Shown here: piece after piece, positions 24,801 to 36,224 of the stretch
Numbering within the stretch: position 1 is the stretch's first letter
How the letters are laid out: every line of letters starts with the position of its first letter
Assembly (NCBI GenBank): GCA_002943765.1
Contig: PQWQ01000020.1
Location: 744,001-808,000, forward strand
DNA length: 64,000 nucleotides
Direction: 5' to 3'
Source of the DNA: Psoroptes ovis
Lineage: Eukaryota > Arthropoda > Arachnida > Sarcoptiformes > Psoroptidae
Position numbers and translations under genes: made by a program
The notes under the pieces: generated by a model
The model's input: the letters and a program-made list of their open reading frames with translations, nothing else
What the model was told of the DNA's origin: nothing
Databases searched by the model: none

Positions 24801-27725
24801 TAAACTCGGTGATTGAAAACCAGGTCCTAAACGATATCCAGTAATGTTCAATTTTCCAGTCCAATTTAGAAATCTGATATCATCTTCGGTGCTCATTCCG
24901 GCCATTTGTCTGTCATTTGAATAAATCGAAAATAAATACCAAAACTATTATTGAGCGGTTCAATGATCAAAATAAAATTTTGTAAAAAAAAAAATTTAAA
25001 ATGAATACAATTTCATGAAATCTATGAGTATTATTACTTGGTGAATAGATTCAAATAGACATTGCTAATGGCATATCTATGCAGCAATTTAATGATAATA
25101 ATAATAAAAATAAATATCCTTTGTCCCTTAGATGTATCATAGAACATGTTCATTATTGGAAAAGAATATAACCATATGTATTGGCGCGTGCTTTGATTAT
25201 TTCCGAATTTCTAACATAAATTCAATTGAATCATGTGTGTGATAGTGAAAGGTAATAATTCTTCTTCATCTTAAATGATTATTTATTTATATGTTTTTAT
25301 ATTTTCAATGAGACTAATGAAAATAAATTGAATCGATGTACGTGGGTGTTGTGTTCGGATATATTTGTTTGGTCACAATATCTTCAAGTGGCAACCGTTC
25401 ATCATTAGACGACAGCAACAAGAATAGATGACCATCATCATCGATTCGTTGCTTGACAACAACAACAAACGAACGAGTGATTATGATGAGAGAACATAAC
25501 ACATTTATCATTTCATAAATTTACAAGATTTATTAGGCGCAACTAATTGCCCACCATACACACACACTGCACTAACATGTATTTAGCCCATCATTCACAT
25601 TCTTCGGACAGTAACAAAGGTCACTAGGAAATGAGACATGACATATACACATATTTTGAACAATAGACAATGGATGCGATGGACAATATACAAAAAATGA
25701 CAACAAATCCACGTGGCTATCTCTTCAGTCTTCAACGATTGACCATCGGTCATTCAAGTCTCGCTCTATCACAAAATTCATTTCTGAGAATGATATTCTC
25801 TGATTTCAATGTTTTTAAACATTTTCTGAAAAAAATCGATTTTAAATCTGTGTATTATCATCTGATAATCTATATGTTGAGGTTTGCGACGAACAAAATC
25901 AACGACGATAATAAATGTCATCAAACAAAATATCATTAAACTTCAATTTGATTTATATCTAAGTGTGTATTGTTTTGTCACATCGCCAACATTAATCGAT
26001 ACGATACGATTGACCTCTTTTGTTACACACACAATTGATAATGATAATGATTTTAAAATTTATTCATTTAACTTACGAGAGGATCAATTGTGCATCATCA
26101 TAACCGATCGGCTGTGATGGTATACGAGGTAAATTCATTTCTTCAATGTTCTGATCAAGATTTTCACGAAATCCATCTGAAATGATAACAAGTCAAATGA
26201 TTATTTATGTGAATATATTGATCAAATATTACCAATTATGGATGGATATCCAGGCGTTAATGGATCACCCTTTGATTGAAGAGAAAAAAAATGTTAAAAA
26301 TTGGAAAATTTCAAATCAATCTATAATCAATACTTGCATCATTCAAACGTATACTACCGCTTTGCATTGCTTTACCATTCAACCAAATGGAATTCGGATA
26401 CAATGATTCGGGACGAGAATCGAGCGGAGCCAGTGATTCGGGGTCACTGAATAAAATTACGCCAGAACAACCGAAACGTTCAGCATTTCGGATTTTATTA
26501 CCACGAAATATTTTACCATAACGTATCAAACATATTCTATCATGCGGATCGATTCGAACATTTTCAAGTAATTCAAAATCTTCAATCAAACCATAGTTAC
26601 AGTAAACAGGCAAGCCAGTAATATCACCCGAAGGTGACCAACCATTATATGATTGAACAATTACACTTTCATCAGGTCTTAATGGTATTTCTTGATTGTC
26701 GATTATACGAATCAAATTCGTTGATTTATCATTTAAATAAATAAGATTTGGACGATCAGGATTGGTGACGGACAATAGAACTTTATAAGGAATGACATAT
26801 GAACGATCTAATCCAGAATCTTTGAATGTATTTCGATAAAATTGTACCAATTCTTCATCACGTTTTGAACCAGCTGGATGCGGTTTGATCGATAATAATC
26901 TATTGAATGTGTAGAGCACATTTCAAATCAACACAATTATCATACGAATAAATACGAAAGTACATACTGTAAATTTGCTTTGATACTTTCCAAATCGGGT
27001 CCATCAATTAATGCACGATACAATGGATCGTTTGAATCATTGGAATCATAATAATTTTTAATTAATCGCTTATAATTATTGACAATTGCCTCGTTTTCTG
27101 CAGTCATTGATGGTGGCATCGTATACATCCCTAAAGTTTAGTGAATGATAAATGAGAATTATGAAAGAGGATAATTAACAAAATTACAAATTAATAATAA
27201 TTCATTTCATTTCCCTGAAATTTGAGTTGAAAATACCTTTCAACGAACCCTTCCGAATAAGTTTTAACCATTAATTATGAACAACTGGACAATGATTACC
27301 GATTTCAAAATCTCAAATCATTCATCCATTCATCCTTTGCTATATTCATATATTCTAGCCGTTCATTTATCAAATGTATATAAATCATAATTAAACATAC
27401 ATCTAACGCTGCTAAATCACATTGTCAACTGTATTGGTCAAAATTCCCTGTTACTAATTCACTAATCATTAATCTTTTTCAAGAGCTTTGAAAATGCTGC
27501 AAAATACATTTATCATAATTATAATTAATTAATTATAAATTTATAATTAAAAATAATTACACACACTTATAGACTTATGGACAATGATCAAACATTTGAA
27601 CATTTTCAAACACTTTTACTCAATAAATTGAAAGTAAAAAACTTACCAATGAAAATGCCCATAATTAATGCAATCACACCAATAATCAACACGGCCAGCA
27701 ATGTTGGTGAAATGGCTGCTGCCAT
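21853..27725 (-). CDS. M28B membrane metallopeptidase (PSMA/NAALADL1 family)
   Basis: Nine exons in transcription order: 27725-27647, 27130-26968, 26899-26338, 26269-26233, 26176-26077, 24909-24799, 23300-22785, 22729-22639, 22563-21853. They join in phase to 789 residues (human PSMA has 750). A short N-terminus leads into a membrane anchor (about residues 5-27), so this is a type II ectoenzyme. A protease-associated domain (RYGKIFRGNK) and an M28 catalytic domain follow, with zinc ligands His387, Asp397, Glu436, Asp464, His565 and catalytic Glu435. The C-terminal dimerisation domain carries FPGIY. The glutamate-pocket arginines of PSMA (GRARY) are replaced, and the GSDHVPF and YHTNYDTF motifs match NAALADL1 better, so an aminopeptidase or dipeptidase role is likelier than N-acetyl-aspartyl-glutamate cleavage. 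The third intron appears to use a GC donor, and exon four has only 37 bases. A MITE lies in the 1.5-kb intron. The start could lie further upstream if a 5' exon exists. Confidence 0.9.
24006..24085. mobile_element. Mariner-type MITE, copy 2 (80 bp), in peptidase intron
   Basis: TA on both sides (24004-24005, 24086-24087). The left end TTAGGTTGTCCGAAAAATT is followed by CTTGCCGATTTTC. The right end GGCAAAAACTTTGCGGACAG-type sequence is its inverted match with a few changes. It sits in the intron between exons at 23300 and 24799 of the M28 peptidase gene, so it is transcribed with that gene in antisense orientation to the copy as written. Confidence 0.85.
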
Positions 27726-28737
27726 GTTGTTGACTTTGTCCGCAGGATTTTCCCCAGCAAAAAAAATCACCTGAAAATTAAAACAGATAGGCTCAGTGAT
27801 TAATGAAAAAAAAAAAAAAAAAAAACAAAAGACAACCGAAAACATTCCAAGGGGTATCACAAACGAAATCAAATTATGCAAAATATAACAAGTCTGATAT
27901 GTCAGGAAATGACATAATCAAACTGCAGAAAGCCAAACAACAACCAACCGAAAATTTTATAAGAAGATTATAGAAAGTGCAGGCACAGCACAGGCACCCC
28001 TTTGAATACTGTGTGTTTTGATATCCGGAATTAATGTTTTTCGGTAAATCTATGAGAGTGAATCTATTTGTTTGAACAAGTGTGTGTGGCTAACCCTAGC
28101 ACCATTGAAATTTGTGGTATTAGATTTTCTATGGTCGGGAATCAGAGAATGACTAACTGATTATAATAATAATTTCATGATATATGACAGTACCCGTATA
28201 CTCCAAAAGTAATTCATCATTGTCTACATTTGTTATTATTATTATTTTTTCGAATAAATTAACAAAACGAATTCATCGTTGAATAAACTGAATTAAAAGC
28301 GCTTGGAATTTAACATAACAGGAAATTTCATTAATGAAACGATATGAATTCGTGTATCGATTCTTTTGGATCAGCTGCTGCTGCTGAATTTTTACAGCAG
28401 AATCCCGATTCAATTCAATTCAAATAAAAAAAACTAATTAAAATAATTCTAAAAAACAAAAAAATAAGGACAAGACCCTACTGTAAAATAAACATTTGAA
28501 AAAAATGAATGAATGAATGAATAATGATAATTGGAAACAATGGAAAATCATTAAAATGGAAATTAATTAGACAAAAATCTCAGAAACACAATTTTTTTCT
28601 TATCTAATTAAAACCAGAAAATATTCAAATCATATGAATTGTTTAAAATGTGAAAAAACAACAAAAGAAAGGGTTGAATTATCAATGATATTCCTCCGCT
28701 CAACGGGCGAAATTGATACGGGCATTGATACATGATT

Positions 28738-28893
28738 TCAAGTTTTAATTCAGAATTTTGAAATTAATTTTCAGAGTTTTCAAGTTGAATTTCAGAGTTT
28801 TAAATGTATTTCTCAACTGTATGATTACGAAATTCAATTTAAAAACTACGAAAATGAATTTTAAAACTCTGAATAAAAACTTGAAACTCTGTA
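28738..28893. repeat. Palindromic dispersed repeat, copy B
   Basis: The longest of three copies. It begins TCAAGTTTTAATTCAGA and ends with the inverse, TCTGAATAAAAACTTGAAA. The inner arms (TTTTCAGAGTTTT and AAAACTACGAAAA) and the centre ATTACGAAATTCAATTT match copies A and C. The near-symmetric ends suggest it could fold into one long hairpin. Confidence 0.65.
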
Positions 28894-29162
28894 TTGTGAA
28901 TTGATGCTGATTACCTCGTTTTCTTTGTTTGAGTAAATTATTATTGTTTGTATTAATTATTTTTTTGAAGCATTAATAATGACATATTCACTTAAACAAA
29001 TGAAATTCAAACAAATTCAATTCAAACACACATTGAACCGATATGACAACCGATAAATTTGAAAAAGAAATGTGGTAAAACATTTTTGCATCGATGAACA
29101 TGTAAACGTAACAGATGCGGCACACACACATTTAAGACGAATTGAAAATTGTAAAAAAAAAC

Positions 29163-29180
29163 ATCCCGACCGGTCGGGAT
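29163..29180. repeat. Perfect 18-bp GC-rich palindrome
   Basis: ATCCCGACCGGTCGGGAT is its own reverse complement and stands out in this AT-rich DNA. It is followed by a partial echo (GGACGGGAA) and three tandem TCAAG units. Function unknown. Confidence 0.6.
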
Positions 29181-30917
29181 CATACGGACGGGAATCAAGT
29201 CAAGTCAAGTGTAAAGTTGATAATTTTTTTCTGAAAGGTTTTCAATCATTTTTGTTAATTACATTATAATTGTAATACATTTGGCAATACATTTTCAATG
29301 CAAATTTACATGACCACATTTCAGTTGTCAAATAAATTAATATTCGTACATTTCACTCACATAATCATGATTCTCTATGTATATTGAACTGATTTACTAA
29401 GAAAATGAGTAATAAAATAAGGAATAATAATAATAATTTTCAAAATGATTGATTTAAACTAATTAAAAATTCTGAGATTTCAAAATCTTTTCAATGATTG
29501 AACATGCATTCAGCAGCAAGAAATAAAACAACATATTTAAATGATTAGCAGATGATTTGAACGTAAATATTATATTTTAATTTTTGTGAAAAAAAAAATG
29601 AAAAGGTTTTTGTTTTAATATTTTGTCATTTGATATGCTAAAATTTTGAATTTTGAACCAAGTTATGCAAGCTAAATATCCCTAGGGTGGTGGTGATGGT
29701 GGTGGTGGCCTGTAGTAAATCTAATTGGAAAGCGTAAATCTAATCATATATTGCATTACTAAACATATTTTTAAATGAGGAAAATTTCATTTATCAAATC
29801 TTGCTGTCAAAAGGGTATATCAGAAATTTTTCGATGGGATCAAAGAGGCCCTAGAATTATTATTAATGGCAAATGACAATTAGACAAAAATTTTAAATTA
29901 ACAAAAAAAAACTTTAATTATCACTTTGATAATTTTAAAACGATGTAATTCCACATCATTTGACAAAAACACAGGGACTTATGAGATTCAAGTTTTGGTG
30001 GAAAATTTGACAAGTACTTGTGAGACATCCGTACCTGTCATTCTAAGCTAAGAATTCAAGAATTTTTTTTTTTTTTTTTTTGAAGAGGTTCCTTTAATTA
30101 TTAAGTAAAATTTGATTAATTAAAAAAAATGTTTAATTAGAAATTCATTCATTTTTTTCTGAGATTTGTTGAATCAAACATGAGACTCTATGATTTGAGT
30201 GTATGCTTGAATCACATACACATTCGTTAATGCATTTATTCGATTCATATAATTCATCAGAAATTTACTGGAAAACATTTTGTTTTCAAAGGATTTTAAA
30301 GGCTTAAATTTTAATTGACTGTACGTGATGAGATATGATGTGTGAGCAACAAAATGAAATGACATACATACGCTTTTGTGGGAAGATGTTTGAATCGCAA
30401 AGGAAATTGAATTTGTTGTCGATGTTTGAGTGAATTTTCAATCAAAGATTTTCCTCACAAAATGTGACATTCAAAACAAACAAATTTCACAAAATTATGA
30501 TTTCTTCAAGATTATAACTTCTTCAATTTTCACAAATGAATAATTGAATCGAAAACAATGAAATAAGATTGTTTTATGGTGCTTATCAATGGATATATCA
30601 GCTGAAACAAACATTTCTAAGACATTTTGGTGTGTTTTGAATCGATTTATGAAGTGAAATCGGGAAAATTAGATCAGGACAAATTAAATTGATGATAATG
30701 ATCAATGATTTCCCTAATTTCAATTGCGGTTGATGATAATAACAGTCTATGGACATGGACTTGATGGAGGCAGCAACATGGCCATGGTTCGAATCAATGA
30801 TCAACCAAACAACAACAAATAAAAACATTTGTTTGCAAAGAAACAAAATTAAACAAAACATCTTGGAAGAAATAACGATCATATTTACCACTAGTAGTTA
30901 CTATGTTTAAAAATTAC

Positions 30918-31035
30918 AGGGTTTTAAGTTTTTATTCAGAGTTTTAAAGTTGATTTTCGTAGTTTTGAATCGAATTTCAAATATTAAAATTACGAAATTC
31001 AAATTTAAAACTACGAATCTAAACTTTAAAATTAA
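30918..31035. repeat. Palindromic dispersed repeat, copy C
   Basis: The left arm TTATTCAGAGTTTTAAAGTT plus TTTTCGTAGTTTT is mirrored by AAAACTACGAATCTAAACTT on the right. The centre AAAATTACGAAATTCAAATT is shared with copies at 21213 and 28738. Confidence 0.65.
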
Positions 31036-31914
31036 CAAAAACTAAATTTAAATTTAAATTTTCATGCTTATTTCTACTCGATGTCTTAGCATATGGTAAA
31101 TAATAATGTAAATTTAGATTGTTTGAAGCAAACACCAAGAATAGTTTATGCTATTTTGGGTGTGTGTGTGATTGTCTTAAAGAACCAGTGTTTTTCGTCA
31201 TTTTCTTGACATTTTAAGACAAAATTGTTAATATCCGAATGCTGCTGTTCAGAATGACGGCAGTAAAGTAGTTAATTTTTAAAGAATTCATTCGAAAATC
31301 CATGGATTTCAGAATCTTTTTCAGTTTTGTTTATGTTTTAGAGTATTTGAAAAAACGAAATCATAAGTAAATGTTCATAGAAATGTTGAATTATAACATA
31401 CTTCTTAGTTGTTTGGCAGAAATATATTTTAAGATGATCAAATTTTAAATTTAAATTTTAAAATCTGGCTCAAAGTTATCATTTTTGATGATCAGAAGAA
31501 TCGAAATAATGCATTGCACAATAAACTTACACGTTACTTTTGATTCGTTATTATTAAATCACGTAAATGGATTCATTCTTCATTTTGATGAATTGGATTC
31601 GTGTAATTTCATTGTTGTTTACACACAAAGAGAGAAATAATAAAATGACATTTTTCCATGATTTTTACCAGTGACATTTATTGATTATGTTTTTGCATTT
31701 TTCAAAAAATTTAAACAAGGATAGCGAACCTGTTGTTTGAGAGGAAAAAAATGAAAGAGAAATATTAATCGAAAGAAAATCATTAGAAATTGTTTTGCCA
31801 TACTTGGGAAATTTTTTGAATTTCACAACTCTTTGAAAGCTATTGTTTGATATCGAAGCTAAATATCTGCCAATATTACTCAATAATCTTCATCAATGGA
31901 TGTTGAACAATAAG

Positions 31915-33290
31915 AAACAACGAAAACAAATGGATGGAATCAAATTTTGATGGTCAAAACACATTTAAAAACCAATTGGCCATTTAAATTCATTGGAATA
32001 GTTTTCGGAAATGTTTTTCAGAAAAAAAAAGTTTACGGGAAAAAAGAATTTTGGAGCGAATTTTTTTGTTCGAATTTTCGAATCTTTTTGTTCCCTCCTC
32101 TTGTTCTTTGTTTGTGCTCAGTCGATTGTCATTAATGATGATTGATAAACAATTGATTGATTACTCATTTACAAAATCAAATTAATAATTAAAATTTTGT
32201 CGCAATAATTAGTATAAATTGATTTGATTCACACATTATTATTGATTTGAATCAAATCATTGCCAAAAACTATGCAAAAATTGTGCTCGAATTCGAAAAA
32301 CACTATTATTCATTCGAAAACGAAACTTGAAAACCATATTGAAATGAATCAATTATGATATGAAAATTGATTAAACAATCGATGTATTGATATTTATCAA
32401 TCAATATTCGAGTAATCAATAATAATTAATGAATTTTTAAAATCGAAATTATTGAAATCGTGAAAATCTATATCTCTTATATTACAATGTGAAGAATCGT
32501 AGTTGGCCAATGAAAAAAGTATGTATTCGATCTTATTATTCATTAAAATTTTATCTAAAAGTCTAAAATTCATTTTTCCTATCGAAACAACGAAAACAAA
32601 ATGATAGGATATAACCCTTAATTATTTAGATGGTCAAACACCATATAAAACCAATGACCATTGAAAAATATATTGGGATAGTTTTCGGAAATGTTTTTCA
32701 GAAAAAAAAGTTTACGGGAAAAAAGAATTTTGGAGCGAATTTTTTTGTTCGAATTTTCGAATCTTTTTGTTCCCTCCTCTTGTTCTTTGTTTGTGCTCAG
32801 TCGATTGTCATTAATGATGATTGATAAACAATTGATTGATTACTCATTTAAAATCAAATTAATAATTGAAAATTTATTACAATGATCAGTATAAATTGAT
32901 TTGATTCATACATTATTATCGATTTTAATCAAATCATTGCCAAAAACTATGAAAAAATTATGATCAAATTCTAAAAACAATATTATTCAATCAAAAACGA
33001 AACTTGAATACCCAAAAGAAACAATGAATCAATTATGATATGAAATTAATTAAACAATCAATATTGAAAATTTCAAATCAATATTCGAGTATTCAATAAT
33101 GATTGATGAATTTTAATGATAATTAATGAATTTTTAAATAATTGAAATTGTGAAAATCTAATATATTACAATGTGAAGAATCTTAGTTGGATAATGAACA
33201 AAAACATGTATTCGACCTACTTATTATTGATTGAAATGAAATCAATAATGAAAAGTCTAAAATTCATTTTTTCTATCGAAATGTTCAATA
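31915..33290. repeat. Tandem duplication, two ~680-bp units
   Basis: Unit 1 spans about 31915-32585 and unit 2 about 32586-33290. The best block, about 150 bp from GTTTTCGGAAATG (32001 and 32681, offset 680) to TTGATTACTCATTT, is almost identical. Outside it, unit similarity falls but order is kept, including shared AACAACGAAAACAA starts and a CTAAAATTCATTTTT(C/T)CTATCGAAA end. Short open frames in the two units lie in different frames because an A run differs by one base, so the conservation is not protein coding. Confidence 0.8.
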
Positions 33291-33999
33291 ATAATGATAA
33301 CATAATGATTAATGTGAATTATTATTAATGCAGAATATATGAAAATTGAAACATTTGACATGAAGCATGAACTTGTTTTTTTCTGTGTATAGAAATCAAT
33401 CAATGATCAATCAAGCTATTTTCCTGATCATCGAATCATCATCAATATTGATGATTGTAAAATTGTATTGTCCGAATTTTTAATAATGAACATTTTCTTG
33501 AAAAATTCCAAAAAATATAATTTTTATGACATGTGTCATCAACAAACGAACAGACAAAGAACAAATATGTCAAATAATCTTTTTCGAAGATAAATTATTA
33601 AGGAAGCAAAAAAAATGATTGAAATCATTGAAGCTCAATTATCAATTGAAGAAAAATATTTTAAAAACTAAAAATTTAATTGCCAATTTGAAACAAACAA
33701 ACAAATGGTTTAATAATCAAAATAGTATTTTGTTGTGTATTTGTGTGCTATTTTCAATTCAACTGTGCAAATTTGAAACAAATTATTGAATTTTTTTAAA
33801 TTTGACAATTGAAAAATTGACAATTTTTGACAATAATCATCAAACAAACAAACAGTGAAACAGAAACAGTGCTTTTCATCATCATTTGACCATTTCAAAA
33901 ATCGGATTTATAAAACTAATATCGATTTTTGTTTTCTATTAACCATAACATAATAAGTGATAGTGAATTCAATATGTGAATAACCTACACAATTTTACA

Positions 34000-34279
34000 A
34001 TAACACAAACATTTTTTTTTGTGAAAAAACGTTCGATGACCAGCCAATCTAACTAAAAACAACTGCCTAACTGTGAACTAAAAACTAAACATATTAACAT
34101 CAAATTTAACCTGAATCCATATTCAAAGATACATACATTTTGTTCTCTGTGTTTTGTGTTTTTTTGTGCTTTGTGTTTGTGTTTAAGCTCAATATCATCT
34201 TATTACCACGCTTCAATGTCCAAAAATATCTTCCATCCAAATTTGGAATCACCATCATCATCAAGGGTCGATCATTAAT
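34000..34279 (+). other. Possible 5' untranslated exon of a plus-strand gene
   Basis: A TTGTGTTTAAGCTC/ATATCATCTTATTACC leader-like stretch ends at 34279 with a strong AAT|GTAAGTAG donor. Within it an ATG at 34216 opens only a 20-codon frame that stops at 34276-34278, just before the donor, so if this is an exon it is untranslated or its frame is different. The start coordinate is a rough guess. The rest of such a gene would lie far downstream across a long intron that contains the minus-strand genes. Confidence 0.25.
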
Positions 34280-35790
34280 GTAAGTAGAACCATTTTTTCT
34301 TTATCGTATTTATTTAAAATGTATTAGTGTGTGTATGAAAGGATTTTATTTTAAATTATTATTATCCATTGATCTTTTGACTGTTTTATATATTTATGTG
34401 AATTTTGTATGAGAGAATGTTTGACATTTACTAATGTCCATAATCACCATTCAAATTTTTATTATAAAAATGATGCATTCAAATATGACCATGAATTTTA
34501 CTATCAAACACACAAGAGAAAATGATAATTTGTTCCTTTCTCTTTTCATTATCTTCCATAATGTTTTTGAATGTCAGTTCAATCTGTTTCTGTAGTAGCA
34601 AACACACAAATACACGGTTGCTTCGAATTTTTTTTCGAAAATTAAACAAATGAAAAATAATTTCAAATTAAACTATTGCAAAAGATGAAAACAAAACAAT
34701 ATTTCAATTCATCTGTATCGAATTTTTGTTTCAAAAAGATCTAAAAATTTTTAAAATCCATTTATTTGATATGATATTAAAAACTGCTCCTCTCGATGAG
34801 TATTTTCGAAAATTTCTAAATGTTTTTCAAGTGATCATTCTAAATCGATTATCATTTTATTATTTGCAATTTATTTCTAAAAATTGATCCAAAAAAGTCC
34901 AGGTGGTCGCCTGTATCACTAACCCTTTATTTGATTCATATTTTCTGTTTCAATGATGACTAAACATGCGATTCGGTTTTTCTGATAATAATTTACATGA
35001 ATTTTATGATGACAAATTTTGAAAATATTTCCTTTTTTGATTATAAATAACATGAACAACAAAGGTTTATTCCATGCAATATCCATTTCGTCGTTATCAC
35101 ATTCATTAATCATGATGATGCATCGTCGAATGTCGATTATTTTGATTGAAACTGTTTTTATTTTGTCTGGATTTTTCCATATTTTCCTTCGTATGAAATT
35201 GCTCGAAAATGAAAAATTCGTAATTTAGAATGTTTGAAAACATTTTCATCAAACATTTGTGTGTTTTCAAGTTTGGATTCAACCAAAAAATTTTGGTGTT
35301 ATCCAAACAATCCAAAATGAAAAATTCATTTGAACAAATTATTTTAATCATTTTTTTTTTTTTTTTTTTTTTGTTTTTCCTTCGTTAACCATGAAGATGT
35401 TATTATTCGGAATTCTTTTGGAATAATAAATAGTAATCAATTCATTGCGATTCATTTTTATGAAAATATTATTAATTGTTTTTGTATGTAAATTAACATT
35501 TGCTGTTTTCGTTTAACATATCGCACACATCCTAACTTTTTCATATTTTATTTGAAAACTGAAAAAATTACATCTGTCTCATTTGTTTTTATTTTAGTGA
35601 AAAGGTTTTATCATTAAAATTTGGTATTCTATGTATATTTTTTGTGACAATAAAAATTAACAGGGAAATTTTAAATATTTCTTCAATCAAATGCATGAAT
35701 TTGAATGCATTTCATTTTAATGGTTTCGATTTTTTTGTTGGTTATGAACTCAAATCAAATAATGAAAACATTGGAGGCTATTGTTTGTTT

Positions 35791-35827
<37 letters not shown>

Positions 35828-36224
35828 ACAAAAATAAATTTCGAAAATTGATTTAAAAATTTTCATTTATTGGGCTGAAAAAAATTCTCCCAAATTTAGA
35901 CATCCTGGCGTGTGAATATTTCATTGATTTAAAATTCGATTTTTGTGAAAAATGGTGTAAAATTCGACTGATTTTTGTCCATTCTCGGGACCATTTTTCT
36001 TTGAAAATTCATTTTGATTTTAAAAAATTTGATTCAGCATATGATGATCACAAGGTTTTTGCTTGATGTAAGTGAATTGAATTTGATTGAATTTAATTCA
36101 AAAATTAAATTTTTCATAAATGGAATGAAATTTGGTTTTTTAAAAATAAATCATTTAATTTTCCATAAAAAACAAACAATTACTTCTCTCGATCGAATGT
36201 CTGTGTGTGTGTGTGTCTGTGTAT
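34280..36224. other. Non-coding stretch with long T runs
   Basis: AT-rich sequence between the possible 5' exon and the P5CR-like gene. It holds T runs of about 20 (35353-35372) and about 36 or more (35791-35826) and a GT microsatellite (36202-36216) that overlaps the 3' UTR of the P5CR-like gene. No coding feature was recognised. Confidence 0.45.
36202..36216. repeat. GT dinucleotide microsatellite
   Basis: About seven GT units just beyond the stop codon of the P5CR-like gene, within its likely 3' UTR. Confidence 0.7.

Larger units (their letters stand above)
27726..31914. other. Upstream region of the peptidase gene, non-coding
   Basis: Directly upstream of the peptidase start (minus strand) a TTTTAATTTTCAG acceptor-like sequence ends near 27771, so the gene may have a 5' UTR intron; the promoter is not resolved. 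An A run of about 20 lies at 27807-27826. Two palindromic repeats (28738, 30918), an 18-bp GC-rich palindrome (29163-29180), three TCAAG units (29195-29210) and a GGT-rich tract (29690-29710) are present. No coding exon was recognised. Confidence 0.45.

Noticed and set aside
25314..25511. 65-codon minus-strand frame inside the peptidase intron
   Set aside because: Lies fully within an intron whose flanking exons join in phase; no family match.
30780..30800. B-box-like GGTTCGAATC, possible tRNA
   Set aside because: No A box or cloverleaf stems could be found around it.
32630..32885. Repeated short open frames (62-64 codons) in the tandem duplication
   Set aside because: The matching parts are in different frames in the two units because an A run differs by one base, so they are not a conserved protein.
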